Assembly: GCF_000716875.1 (NCBI RefSeq)
Contig: NZ_JNWQ01000057.1
Coordinates: forward strand, 1 to 45,135
Direction of reading: 5' to 3'
DNA from: Streptomyces novaecaesareae
GTDB taxonomy: Bacteria > Actinomycetota > Actinomycetes > Streptomycetales > Streptomycetaceae
DNA length: 45,135 nt
This document shows, piece by piece, positions 16,160 through 26,200 of the stretch. The notes under the pieces were generated by a model. The model worked only from the letters and a program-made list of their open reading frames with translations, had not been told where the DNA came from and did no database searches. A program made the position numbers and the translations under genes. Numbering within the stretch: position 1 is the stretch's first letter; each line of letters starts with the position of its first letter.

Positions 16160-18106
16160 ATGGCGATGATGCGGCTGAGGCGTGAGGACCCCCGCATCGT
16201 CGGGCCGTACCGCCTGCACCGGCGGCTCGGCGCCGGCGGCATGGGCGTGGTGTACCTCGGCTCCGACCGCCGCGGACAGCGCGTCGCCCTCAAGCTGATC
16301 CGCGCCGAACTCGCCGAGGACCAGGAGTTCCGCACCCGCTTCGCCCGTGAGATCGCCGCCGCCTCCCGGATCAGGGGCGGCTGCACCGCCCGCGTGGTCG
16401 GCTCGGACATCGAGGCCGACCGGCCCTGGCTGGCCACCGCGTACGTGCCCGGGCCCTCGCTCTACAAGCGGGTCGGCGACGAGGGGCCGCTGAGCTGGCC
16501 CGAGGCCGCCCGGATCGGGGCCGCGCTCGCCGACGGGCTGGTCAAGGTGCACGAAGCCGGCGTCGTCCACCGGGACCTCAAGCCCTCCAACATCCTGCTC
16601 TCCCCCCGGGGCCCGCGGATCATCGACTTCGGCATCGCGTGGTCGCGCGGCGCCAGCACCCTCACCCACGTCGGCACGGCCGTCGGCTCCCCCGGCTTCC
16701 TCGCACCCGAGCAGGTGCGCGGGGCCGCCGTCACGCCCGCCACGGACGTCTTCGCCTTCGGCGCCACCCTCGCGTACGCGCTCACCGGGGACACCCCGTT
16801 CGGGTCGGGGGCGTCCTCCGAGGTGATGCTGTACCGGGTCGTCCACGAGGAGCCCGACCTGTCGGCGGTGCCGCCGCAGCTGGCGCCGCTCATCCGGGCC
16901 TGCCTGGCCAAGGAGCCCGCCGAACGGCCCGGCGCGGCGGCCCTGCACGAGCGGCTCAGCGAGCTGGCGGTGCGCGGTGCGGCGGCGGGGGCTGCCGGCG
17001 GTGGAACGCGAACGGCACGTCCGGGGCGCGGGGCGTCCGCGCCCGCCCCGCAGGACGGTGCCCGCCAGGGTGTTCCGGCGCCCGGGCGCTCGCCCGAGCC
17101 TCCCGCCGCGGCGCGAGCCCGTGCGGCGGCCGGGCGACCGGGGGCGCAGGCGTCCGGGGGCGCGGGGCGGCGTCCGCAGGGCATGGGTGCCCCTCTCCCC
17201 CGGCCCGAGCCGACGCCCGTGACCCGTCCGCTGCGAACGGACCGTCCGGACCGACCTCAGACGCCTCCCCCGGCGCGCCCCGGCACCCGTGACCGGGCCA
17301 GACCCCGGGACCGCCAGCACACCCCCGCGCCCGGCGGGCGGCCCGGCACCGCGCGGCAGCGGCTGCTGCGCCAGCGGCTGATCGTCTTCGTGACCGTGAC
17401 GGTCGGGGTGGCGCTGGCCATCGCGGCGGCGCAGGGCTGCGAGAACGGGAGCGACCAGGGGCTGCGGCCGCCGGCCGGAACGGTCGCGAGTGCGAAGGCC
17501 GGTACGGGCGGTGGCGGCGGGCCGGCGGTACCGGGGACCTCGGCGGACGTCGCCCCGCTGCCCTCGGCCACGCCGCTCCCGGCGGCGGCCCGCGGCGGTG
17601 CCGCGGCGGACGGCGCGTTGACGCCCCCGCAGGGGCCGGTGCCGGCCGTCGACTGGCCGAACCGCAGCTACTCCGACGGGGCGGGCGGGCCCGTCATCGC
17701 GCTGAAGGACGGGCACTCCGTCGGGGCCGGGCCTCAGGTCGCGCTGAGCGCCGTGCTGCCGGCCCGGTACAAGGGCCTGCCGGCCACGGTCGTCGTCCTG
17801 CGGCGGGCGGAGGGCTCGGCGCCGGTCGACCTCGTCCAGCTCTACACCTTCGCCGGGGACACCCCGGTCGCCACCACCTCCCGTACCTCGGCGGCGGACC
17901 CGCAGGCTGCGGCCGCCTGGCGGCTCGACGGCAGCACGGTCGTCCGTGAGGAGCGCGTGGCCGCCACCGGCGCCGTCACCTCCACCCGCTACACCGCCCG
18001 CGCCGACGGCACCCTCGACGAGTCCTGGCCCGGCGCCGTCGCCCCCGGCCTCCCCACCCCGCCGCCCGCCGCCGCCCCGGCCCCGCCCACGGCGGCCGCG
18101 GGCTGA
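16160..18106 (+). CDS. Transmembrane Hanks-type Ser/Thr protein kinase
   Basis: A 648-residue kinase. Cytoplasmic kinase domain at about 12-275: P-loop GAGGMG (24-29), Lys45 in VALKLI, HRDLKPSN with catalytic Asp139, DFG at 156, and LAPEQVRG. A long Pro/Arg/Ala-rich linker (about 285-405) leads to one membrane helix near 408-428 (VFVTVTVGVALAIAAA), then an extracellular region of about 220 residues with no PASTA repeats. It ends in an Ala/Pro tail. The ligand is unknown. The ATG at 16160 (ggggaacgg upstream) puts MAMMRLRRED at the N-terminus, a start I recall from relatives; ATG 16112 is a possible alternative adding 16 residues. Confidence 0.93.
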   Translation: MAMMRLRREDPRIVGPYRLHRRLGAGGMGVVYLGSDRRGQRVALKLIRAELAEDQEFRTRFAREIAAASRIRGGCTARVVGSDIEADRPWLATAYVPGPSLYKRVGDEGPLSWPEAARIGAALADGLVKVHEAGVVHRDLKPSNILLSPRGPRIIDFGIAWSRGASTLTHVGTAVGSPGFLAPEQVRGAAVTPATDVFAFGATLAYALTGDTPFGSGASSEVMLYRVVHEEPDLSAVPPQLAPLIRACLAKEPAERPGAAALHERLSELAVRGAAAGAAGGGTRTARPGRGASAPAPQDGARQGVPAPGRSPEPPAAARARAAAGRPGAQASGGAGRRPQGMGAPLPRPEPTPVTRPLRTDRPDRPQTPPPARPGTRDRARPRDRQHTPAPGGRPGTARQRLLRQRLIVFVTVTVGVALAIAAAQGCENGSDQGLRPPAGTVASAKAGTGGGGGPAVPGTSADVAPLPSATPLPAAARGGAAADGALTPPQGPVPAVDWPNRSYSDGAGGPVIALKDGHSVGAGPQVALSAVLPARYKGLPATVVVLRRAEGSAPVDLVQLYTFAGDTPVATTSRTSAADPQAAAAWRLDGSTVVREERVAATGAVTSTRYTARADGTLDESWPGAVAPGLPTPPPAAAPAPPTAAAG

Positions 18107-18140
18107 CCGACTTCCGGTGAAGTCGGGGCCAGCCTCCGGG

Positions 18141-18947
18141 TCAGGGGGTGGTGACGGCGTAGAAGGCCACCGCCGCGGCGGCGCCGACGTTGAGGGAGTC
18201 GATGCCGTGGGCCATCGGGATGCGGACGGGGTGGTCGGCGGCGGCGATGGCCTGGGGGGTGAGGCCGTCGCCCTCGGCGCCGAGCATGAGGGCGGCCTTG
18301 GGGAGGCGCTGCGGGGTGAGCGTGGAGAGGTCGACGGCGTTCTCGGCGGGGGTCAGCGCGAGCAGGGTGAAGCCGGCGGCGCGGACGGTGTCGAGGGCGG
18401 CGGGCCAGGGGTCGAGCCGGGCGTACGGGACCGCGAAGACGGCACCCATGGAGACCTTGACGGCGCGCCGGTAGAGCGGGTCGGCGCAGTCGGGTGAGAG
18501 CAGGACGGCGTCCATCCCGAGGGCGGCGGCGCTGCGGAAGATCGCGCCGAGGTTGGTGTGGTCGACCAGGCCCTCCAGGACGGCGACCCTTCGGGCCCCG
18601 GTGAGGACGTCGGCGGCGTCGGGGAGGGGCTTGCGTTCCATCGAGGCGAGGGCGCCGCGGTGGACGTGGTAGCCGGTGACGGCTTCGGCCAGCCCGGGCT
18701 CGACCACGTGGACCGGCGCCTCGGCCTCGGCGATGACGTCGGCCATCACGTCGAGCCACTTGGCGGTGAGCAGCATCGACCGCATCCGGTAGCCGGCGGC
18801 GAGGGCGCGGCGGATGACCTTCTCGCCCTCGGCGATGAACAGGCCCTCGGCGGGTTCGCGGCGGCGGCGCAGTTCGACGTCGGTGAGGCCGGTGTAGTCG
18901 GCGAGGCGGGGGTCGGCCGGGTCGGTGATGGTGCTGGGTTCGGACAT
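18141..18947 (-). CDS. SpoU/TrmH-family RNA 2'-O-methyltransferase
   Basis: A 268-residue SPOUT enzyme. The N-terminus (LRRRREPAEGLFIAEGEKVIRRAL) matches the substrate-binding domain of the family. The C-terminal knot is complete: motif 1 LVDHTNLGAIFRSAAALGMDAVLLSPDCADPLYRRAVKVSMGA, motif 2 LMLGAEGDGL, motif 3 IPMAHGIDSLNVGAAAAVAFY. Members methylate ribose in rRNA or tRNA; some, such as thiostrepton-resistance Tsr, give antibiotic resistance, but nothing here suggests that. ATG 18947. It converges on the kinase gene, with a 34-bp gap. Confidence 0.93.
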   Translation of the reverse strand: MSEPSTITDPADPRLADYTGLTDVELRRRREPAEGLFIAEGEKVIRRALAAGYRMRSMLLTAKWLDVMADVIAEAEAPVHVVEPGLAEAVTGYHVHRGALASMERKPLPDAADVLTGARRVAVLEGLVDHTNLGAIFRSAAALGMDAVLLSPDCADPLYRRAVKVSMGAVFAVPYARLDPWPAALDTVRAAGFTLLALTPAENAVDLSTLTPQRLPKAALMLGAEGDGLTPQAIAAADHPVRIPMAHGIDSLNVGAAAAVAFYAVTTP

Positions 18948-19036
18948 CCTGCGATCTTGCCAAGCCGGGGTGGGGATGGCCAAACGGCCGACGGGACGGG
19001 GTGGTCCCCGGCTGGCGGGAGTGCAAATATGACCGT

Positions 19037-21778
19037 ATGGCCCGTTATCCGGGCCGATCCTGGGTTCCGTCGGCCTCTGGCGCCACTGGCTCCACCGGCT
19101 CCACCGGTGGGCGCCCACACGGTCGGCCACAGCTGCCGCGCGCGAAGCGGCGGTGGCCGGTGTGGCACCGGTCGGTGGCCGGGCAGGTGTTCGCGCTGCA
19201 GATCCTGGTCGTGCTGCTGCTGGTGGCGGCCGCCGTGGTGGCGCTGGTGGTGCAGTCGCACCGGGACGCCGACAACGAGGCCCGCAACCGGTCGGTGGCG
19301 GTCGCGCAGACCTTCGCCAACTCGCCGGGCATGGTCGACGCGCTGCGCTCCCCCGACCCGACCGCGATCCTGCAGCCGAAGGCGCAGTCCGCGCGGATCG
19401 CCTCGGGTGTCGACTTCATCGTGGTGCTGAACAACCAGGGCATCCGCTACACCCACCCGAACCCGGCCCGGATCGGCCAGAAGTTCGTCGGCAACTACCA
19501 GCCGGCGCTGCACGGCCAGGTCGTGACCGAGCACATCACCGGCACGCTCGGGCCGCTGGTGCAGGCGGTGGTTCCGGTGTACTCGCCGGACGGCCAGGTG
19601 GTCGGGCTCGTCTCGGCGGGCGTCACGCTGGCGAACGTCAACACGGCGAGCGAGCGCCAGCTGCCGGTGGTGCTGGGCGCGGCAGGTGGCGCGATCGGGC
19701 TGGCCACGCTCGGGTCGGCGCTGATCAGCCGTCGGCTGCGGCGGCAGACGCACGGGCTGGGCCCGGTCGAGATGACCCGGATGTACGAGCACCACGCGGC
19801 CGTGCTGCACGCGGTGCGCGAGGGCGTGATGATCGTCGGCGGGGACGGGCGGCTGCTGCTCTGCAACGACGAGGCGCGGCGGCTGCTGGACCTGCCGCCG
19901 GACGCCGAGGGCCGCCCGGTGGCCGAGCTGGGCCTGGAGCCGGCGCCGCTGGAGCTGCTGACCGCCAACCGCCAGGTGACCGACGAGGTGGTGCTGTCCG
20001 GGGAGCGGCTGCTGGCGGTGAACGTCCGGCTGACCGACCAGGCGGGCGGGCCGCCCGGCTGTGTGGCCACGCTGCGTGACTCCACCGAGCTGCTGGCGCT
20101 GTCCGGCCGGGCCGAACGGGCCCAGCGGCGGCTGCGGCTGCTGTACGACGCCGGGGTGACGGTGGGCAGCACGCTGGACGTGACGCGGACGGCCGAGGAG
20201 CTGGCGCAGGTCACGGTGCCGCGGTTCGCGGACTTCGTCACGGTCGACCTCGCGGAGCAGGTCCTGGCGGGTGAGGAGCCTCCGGCGGGCACCTCGTTGG
20301 GGCGGATGCGGCGGGCGGCGGTGGCGGGCGTACGGGACGACTCGCCGTTCTACCCGGTCGGCACGGTGCTGGACGTGGTGCCCGGCTCCCCGCTGGCCTG
20401 GGCGCTGCACAGCGGGGAGCCGGGACTGGAGCCGGACCTGAGGGAGACCCGGCAGTGGCGGGAACAGGACCCGGAGCGGTCCGCGCAGGCGCTGGCGTAC
20501 GGGGTGCACTCGCTGGTGCGGGTGCCGCTGCGGGCGCGCGGGGTGCTGCTCGGGGTGGCCCGGTTCTGGCGGGCGCAGCGGGCGGAGCCGTTCGAGCCGG
20601 ACGACCTGGCGCTGGCGGAGGAGCTGGTCTCGCACGCGGCGGTGTGCATCGACAACGCCCGCCGCTACACCCGGGAGCACGCGATGGCGGTGACGCTGCA
20701 GCACAGCCTGTTGCCGCGCAGCCTGCCGGCGCAGAACGCGCTGGACGTGGCGCACCGCTACCTGCCGGCCCAGGCCGGGGTGGGCGGGGACTGGTTCGAC
20801 GTGATCCCGCTGCCGGGCGCGCGGGTGGCGCTGGTGGTCGGGGACGTGGTGGGGCACGGGCTGCACGCGGCGGCGACGATGGGCCGGCTGCGGACGGCGA
20901 TCCACAACTTCTCGACCCTGGACCTGCCGCCGGACGAGCTGCTGGGGCACCTGGACGAGCTGGTGAACCGGATCGACCAGGACGAGGCGGCGGGCGGTGA
21001 GAACGCCGGACTGACCGGGGCGACCTGCCTGTACGCGATCTACGACCCGGTGTCGCGGCGCTGCACGATGGCCACCGCCGGGCACCCGCCGCCGGCCGTG
21101 GTGGACCCGCAGGGCCGGGTGGTGTTCCCGGAGCTGCCGACCGGGCCGCCGCTGGGGCTGGCGGTGCTGCCGTTCGAGACCGCCGACGTGGAGCTGGCGG
21201 AGGGCAGCCGGCTGGTGCTGTACACGGACGGGCTGGTGGAGGACCGCGAGCGGGACATCGACGAGGGGCTGGAGCTGCTGCGTTCGGCGCTGACCGGCCC
21301 GCCGCGCACGCCCGAGCAGACCTGCGCGGACGTGCTCGGGGCGCTGCTGCCGGCGCACCCGCAGGACGACATCGCGCTGCTGGTGGCGCAGACCAGGGTG
21401 CTGGCGCCGGACCGGGTGGCGGAGTGGGACGTGCCCTCGGACCCGGCGGCGGTGGGGGCCGTCCGGGCGGAGGTGGCGCGGCGGCTGGCGGGCTGGGGGC
21501 TGGACGAGGCCGCGTTCGTCACCGAGCTGATCCTGAGCGAACTGGTGACCAATGCGATCCGGTACGGCTCCGGGCCGATCCGGGTGCGGCTGCTGCGGGA
21601 CCGTGCGCTGATCTGCGAGGTGTCGGACGGCAGCAGCACCTCGCCGCACCTGCGGTACGCGGCGACCGAGGACGAGGGCGGGCGCGGGCTGTTCCTGGTC
21701 GCGCAGTTCGCGGACCGCTGGGGGACGCGGTACACGGCGACCGGGAAGGTCATCTGGGCGGAGCAGCCGCTGGAGTAG
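19037..21778 (+). CDS. Membrane SpoIIE/PP2C phosphatase with Cache, PAS, GAF and HATPase domains
   Basis: A sensor phosphatase of 913 residues. Order: basic N-terminus; membrane segment at about 50-72; extracytoplasmic sCache-like domain (75-205, with HITGTLGPLVQAVVPVYSPDGQVVGLVSAG); second membrane segment (208-230); PAS (248-355, MIVGGDGRLLLCNDEARRLL); GAF (360-550); SpoIIE-type PP2C phosphatase (568-788; GGDWFDV, GDVVGHGLHAAATMG, YTDGLVEDR, PQDDIALL); C-terminal anti-sigma-like HATPase_c (795-912; LSELVTNAIRYG, GGRGLFLVAQFADRWG). Such proteins probably control sigma factors by dephosphorylating anti-anti-sigma factors. The start is uncertain: ATG 19037 has only a distant GGGAG, and the frame is open to 19001. 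Confidence 0.9.
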   Translation: MARYPGRSWVPSASGATGSTGSTGGRPHGRPQLPRAKRRWPVWHRSVAGQVFALQILVVLLLVAAAVVALVVQSHRDADNEARNRSVAVAQTFANSPGMVDALRSPDPTAILQPKAQSARIASGVDFIVVLNNQGIRYTHPNPARIGQKFVGNYQPALHGQVVTEHITGTLGPLVQAVVPVYSPDGQVVGLVSAGVTLANVNTASERQLPVVLGAAGGAIGLATLGSALISRRLRRQTHGLGPVEMTRMYEHHAAVLHAVREGVMIVGGDGRLLLCNDEARRLLDLPPDAEGRPVAELGLEPAPLELLTANRQVTDEVVLSGERLLAVNVRLTDQAGGPPGCVATLRDSTELLALSGRAERAQRRLRLLYDAGVTVGSTLDVTRTAEELAQVTVPRFADFVTVDLAEQVLAGEEPPAGTSLGRMRRAAVAGVRDDSPFYPVGTVLDVVPGSPLAWALHSGEPGLEPDLRETRQWREQDPERSAQALAYGVHSLVRVPLRARGVLLGVARFWRAQRAEPFEPDDLALAEELVSHAAVCIDNARRYTREHAMAVTLQHSLLPRSLPAQNALDVAHRYLPAQAGVGGDWFDVIPLPGARVALVVGDVVGHGLHAAATMGRLRTAIHNFSTLDLPPDELLGHLDELVNRIDQDEAAGGENAGLTGATCLYAIYDPVSRRCTMATAGHPPPAVVDPQGRVVFPELPTGPPLGLAVLPFETADVELAEGSRLVLYTDGLVEDRERDIDEGLELLRSALTGPPRTPEQTCADVLGALLPAHPQDDIALLVAQTRVLAPDRVAEWDVPSDPAAVGAVRAEVARRLAGWGLDEAAFVTELILSELVTNAIRYGSGPIRVRLLRDRALICEVSDGSSTSPHLRYAATEDEGGRGLFLVAQFADRWGTRYTATGKVIWAEQPLE

Positions 21779-21800
21779 GAAGTCGGACGGGCCGACTTCC
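21778..21800. terminator. Terminator after the SpoIIE-like gene
   Basis: A 9-bp stem (ggaagtcgg / ccgacttcc, loop acggg) overlapping the stop codon of the phosphatase gene. Confidence 0.7.
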
Positions 21801-21807
21801 CACTCCG

Positions 21808-21849
21808 GGCTTCCTACTCCCGGCTTCCTACTCCCGGCTTCCTGCTCCC
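21808..21849. repeat. 14-bp tandem repeat, three units
   Basis: Three copies of ggcttcctactccc, with one A-to-G change in the last, lie in the 82-bp gap between the convergent phosphatase and cysG genes. Probably slippage-type sequence. Confidence 0.9.
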
Positions 21850-21860
21850 GGCGTGCGGGC

Positions 21861-23108
21861 CTACTGCCGGAAGGCGGCGGCCAGGACGTTGACGACGTCA
21901 CCGATGACGATGACCGCCGGGGGCTTGACGCCCTCGGCCTCGACCACGGCGGCGACGGTGCCCAGGGTGGCGTCCACCCGGCGCTGGGCGGCGGTGGTGC
22001 CCTCCTGGACGATCGCGACCGGGGTGTCCGCCGCACGGCCGTACTCGACCAGCCGGGCGGCGATCGCGCCGATCTTGTCCACGGCCATCAGCAGCACCAG
22101 GGTGCCGCTCATCTTCGCCGCGGCCTCCCAGTTGGTCAGCGAGCGCTCGTCGTCCGGGCCGACGTGGCCGGAGATCACGGTGAACTCGTGCGTCATGCCG
22201 CGGTGGGTGACCGGGACGCCGGCCGAGGCGGGGACGCTGATCGAGCTGGAGATCCCGGGCACCACGGTGACCGGGAGGCCGGCCTCGGCGCAGGCCAGCA
22301 GCTCCTCGCCGCCGCGCCCGAAGACGTACGGGTCGCCGCCCTTGAGCCGGACCACGAACTTGCCGGCCTTGGCGTGCTCGATCAGCGTGCGGTTGATCGC
22401 CTCCTGGGCCATGAACCGGCCGTACGGGATCTTGGAGGCGTCGATCACCTCGACGTGCTCGGGCAGTTCGGCGAGCAGCTCGCGCGGGGCGAGGCGGTCG
22501 GCGACCACCACGTCGGCGTCGGCGAGCAGGCGGCGGCCGCGCACCGTGATCAGGTCCGGGTCGCCGGGGCCGCCGCCGACCAGGGCGACGCCGGCGCCGT
22601 GCGAGCGGTACTGGCGGGCGGCCAGCGAGCCGTCCCGCAGGCCGTCCACGATGGCGTCGCGCAGGGCGGCGGAGTGCCGCGGGTCGCCGGTGAGGACGGC
22701 CACGGTGGCGCCCGCGTCACGGCCGCTGGCCGGGGTCCAGGCGGAGGCGGCGGAGGCGTCGTCGCTGCGGGAGCAGAACACCCGCTCGCGCTCGGCCTCC
22801 GCGCTGACGGCCGTGTTGACCGCCGGGTCGTCGGTGGCGACGAGGGCGTACCAGGCACCGGCCAGGTCGCCGTCCTGGTACGGACGGGCGTGCCAGGTGA
22901 GCTCGCCCGCGTCGGCCATGGCCTGGACGGCCGGGGTGGTCGACGGGGATATCAGGTGCAGGTCGGCCCCGGTGGCGATCAGGGCGGGCAGCCGCCGCTG
23001 GGCGACCTGGCCGCCGCCGATCACGACGACGCGGCGGCCGGCCAGCAGCAGGCCGACCGGGTACGGCGTGCGGCCCTCGGTGCTCGGGTGCGGGTTGGGC
23101 GCGGTCAT
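21861..23108 (-). CDS. cysG: Siroheme synthase: precorrin-2 dehydrogenase plus uroporphyrinogen-III methyltransferase
   Basis: A 415-residue bifunctional enzyme at the branch to siroheme and cobalamin. N-terminal Rossmann domain (about 10-160): YPVGLLLAGRRVVVIGGGQVAQRR and LVATDDPAVN, the NAD site that oxidises precorrin-2. C-terminal SUMT domain (about 165-410): VALVGGGPGDPDLITVRG (SAM site), VVADRLAPRELL, VVRLKGGDPYVFGRGGEE, VPGISS, and VVVIGDVVN. It makes precorrin-2 from uroporphyrinogen III. The extra dimerisation region of enterobacterial CysG is short here, so a separate chelatase may be used. ATG 23108 with a clean aggag. Confidence 0.93.
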   Translation of the reverse strand: MTAPNPHPSTEGRTPYPVGLLLAGRRVVVIGGGQVAQRRLPALIATGADLHLISPSTTPAVQAMADAGELTWHARPYQDGDLAGAWYALVATDDPAVNTAVSAEAERERVFCSRSDDASAASAWTPASGRDAGATVAVLTGDPRHSAALRDAIVDGLRDGSLAARQYRSHGAGVALVGGGPGDPDLITVRGRRLLADADVVVADRLAPRELLAELPEHVEVIDASKIPYGRFMAQEAINRTLIEHAKAGKFVVRLKGGDPYVFGRGGEELLACAEAGLPVTVVPGISSSISVPASAGVPVTHRGMTHEFTVISGHVGPDDERSLTNWEAAAKMSGTLVLLMAVDKIGAIAARLVEYGRAADTPVAIVQEGTTAAQRRVDATLGTVAAVVEAEGVKPPAVIVIGDVVNVLAAAFRQ

Positions 23109-23156
23109 CGGCGGTGCTCCTGATCGGGGATGAGTGTTGGGGACGGTACGGCGAGA

Positions 23157-23204
23157 CACCGCTCCGCGGACCGGCGCGCCCTCGGGCCGGTCCGCGGAGC
23201 GGTG
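23157..23204. terminator. Terminator between cobT and cysG
   Basis: A 19-bp perfect stem (caccgctccgcggaccggc on the left arm, its complement at 23186-23204). It follows the bluB-cobT stop on the minus strand and precedes cysG, so cysG has its own promoter. Confidence 0.9.
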
Positions 23205-23215
23205 ACGGACGTGCG

Positions 23216-26200
23216 TCAGGCCTTCTCGGTGACCCCGGCGGAGTCGAACGTGGCTACATCGTGCATCGCCCGGGCCGCGCTCTGCACCAGCGGCAGGGCC
23301 AGCAGGGCGCCGGTGCCCTCGCCGAGGCGCAGGTCGAGGTCGATCAGCGGACGCAGGCCGAGCTTCGCCAGCGCGGCCTGGTGGCCGGGCTCGGCGGAGC
23401 GGTGGCCGGCGATGCAGGCGGCCAGCACCTCGGGGGCGATCGCCTTGGCGACCAGTGCGGCCGAACCGGCGATGACGCCGTCCAGGATCACCGGGGTGCG
23501 CAGCGAGGCGGCACCCAGCAGGAAGCCGGCGATCGCCGCGTGCTCCAGGCCGCCGATGGCGGCGAGGACGCCGACCGGGTCGCTCGGGTCGGGCCGGTGC
23601 AGGGCCAGCGCGGCGCGGATGACCTCGATCTTGCGGGCGTGGGTCTCGTCGTCGATGCCGGTGCCGCGGCCGGTGACCTCGGCCGGGTCGAGGCCGGTGA
23701 ACACCGAGATCAGGGCGGCCGAGGCGGTGGTGTTGGCGATGCCCATGTCGCCGGTGACCAGCGCCTTGTTGCCCGCCGCGACCAGGTCGCGGGCGGTCTC
23801 GATGCCGACCTCGATGGCCTGCAGGGCCTCCTCGCGGGTCATCGCCGGACCCTGGGTCATGTCCGCCGTACCGGGGCGGACCTTGCGCGGCAGCAGGCCG
23901 GTGGCACGGCCCTGCTGGACGGCGTCCGGCAGCTCGGCGGCCACGCCGACGTCGACCACGCAGACCTCGGTGCCGATCTGCTTGGCGAAGGAGTTGATCA
24001 CCGCTCCCCCGGCCAGGAAGTTGCCGACCATCTGGGCGGTCACCTCCTGCGGCCAGGGGCTGACGCCCTGGGCGTGCACGCCGTGGTCACCGGCGAAGAT
24101 CGCCACGCAGGCGGGCTCCGGGATCGGCGGCGGGCACTTGCGGGACAGGCCGCTCAGCTGGGCGGAGATGATCTCCAGCATGCCGAGCGAGCCGGCCGGC
24201 TTGGTCATCCGCTTCTGCCGGTCCCAGGCCTCGCCCAGCGCCTTGGCGTCCAGCGGGCGGATGCCGCGCAGCGTGTCGGCGAGCAGGCTCTGCGGCTCCT
24301 CGCCGGGCAGCGCCCGGTTGCCGTACTGCTCCTCGTGCACGACCCAGGACAGCGGGCGCTTCTTCGCCCAGCCCTGCTGCTCCAGCTCCGGCTCGCCCGG
24401 GAAGGAGTCGACGAAGCCGACGCACAGGTAGGCGACGACCTCCAGGTGCTCGGGCAGGCCGAGCTCCCGGACCAGCTCCTCGTCGTCGAAGAAGCTCACC
24501 CAGCCGACGCCCAGGCCCTCGGCGCGGGCCGCCAGCCAGAGGTTCTCGACGGCCAGGGCGGCCGAGTACGGGGCCATCTGCGGCTGGGTGTGGCGGCCCA
24601 GGGTGTGCCGGCCGCCCCGGGTGCGGTCGGCCGTCACCACGATGTTGACCGGGGTTTCGAGGATCGCCTCGATCTTGATTTCCTTGAACTGCTTCGCCCG
24701 GCCCTTGGGCAGCGAGTCCGCGTACGACTCGCGCTGGCGCTCGGCCAGGGCGTGCATCCGGCGGCGGGTCTTGGCCGACCGGATCACCACGAAGTCCCAG
24801 GGCTGCGAGTAGCCGACGCTGGGCGCGGTGTGGGCGGCCTCCAGGACCCGGATCAGCACCTCGTGCGGGATCGGGTCAGGGCGGAAGCCGTTGCGGATGT
24901 CGCGGCGCTCGCGGATCACCTGGTGGACGGCCTCGCGGCCGGCCTCGTCGTAACCGGGGGCGGCCGGGCCGCGCGGCTCGGCGGGCTCCTCGGGCTGCGG
25001 CTCCTCGGGGTGCTGCTGCTCCTGCTGCTGCGGCTCCTCGGCAGACGGCTGGTCGGCCTGCTGCTCTGCGGGCTGCTCGGCCTGCGGCTCCTCGGGGGCG
25101 GAGGGCTCGGGGGCCTGCTCCTGGAGGGGCTCGGCGGTCTCGACGGCCTCGGCACTCTCGGCCGCGGCGGCCACCGGCTCGGCGGCGGCTTCGGCGGCAG
25201 CCTCGGTCGGCGCCTCGGCAGCGGGCTGGGCCGGCTCGGCGACCGGCTCGGCGGTGCCTTCGGCCGCGGCCTCGGTCGGGGTCTCGGCAGGGGTCTCGGC
25301 CACGGACTCGGTCTCCGGCCCGGCCGGGGTCGGCTCGGCGACGACCTCGGCGGAGGCCTCGGCACCGTTCTCCGCAGCCTGCTCGACCGTGGTCTCGGCC
25401 GACTGGCCGACAGCCTCCGGCGCAACCTCGGCGACGGGCTGCTGCTCGGACTCCTGCGCGACGGCCTCGGCGGGCTGCGCCGGCGCGGCCTCGACAGCAG
25501 CCTCGACGGCAGTGTCGGCAACCGGCTCGGCGGCGGCATCGCCGGGCGCCGCCACGGGCTGCTCCGCCTGCGCTGCCTCCTCCGCCTGCTCCGCGACCGG
25601 CTCCGCGACGGTCTCCGCCGGGACGGCCTCCTGCTGCTGCGGCTGCTCGGCCTCCGCGACGGGCTCGCCGACAGCCTGGCCGGACGGCATCTCACCGGTG
25701 CCCGCGGCGGTCTCGGCAACCGGAGCGGCGACGACCTCCGGCGCGGCCACGGCGGACTCGCCGGCCTCGGCGACCTCAGCGGTCCCGGCGGCCTGGACGG
25801 CCTCGCCCTCGGCACCGGAAGCGGCCTGAGCCGCCTGGACGGCCTCGCCGCCCTCGGCGGCCTGCGGCGCGTCGGCGGCCGCTATGGGCGCGGGCTGCTG
25901 CGGCGCCGCCTCCTCGGCCGCCGGGGCCTGCCCGGCCGCCTCGACCTTGGGCAGGCCGTGCGAGGTGGGCGCGGCGAGGAAGGCGGAGATCCGGCGCGGC
26001 TGACCGGCCGGGGCGGCAGCCTCGGGCTGAGCGGCGTCCTCGACGGCGACGCCGTCGACGGCAACGCCCTCGGCAGCGACGGGGGCGGCGGCGACGGGTA
26101 CGGCCTCGGCCACGGCCTGGGCGGCCTCCGCCACGACCGGCTCGGCCACGAGGTCCTGCGGCGCGACCTCCTGCGGCGCGACGGCGACGGCCTCCGCGAC

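Noticed and set aside
18746..22036. A 1096-codon minus-strand frame over the SpoIIE-like gene
   Set aside because: Gln/Arg/Pro-rich shadow of the real phosphatase gene, with no recognisable domain.
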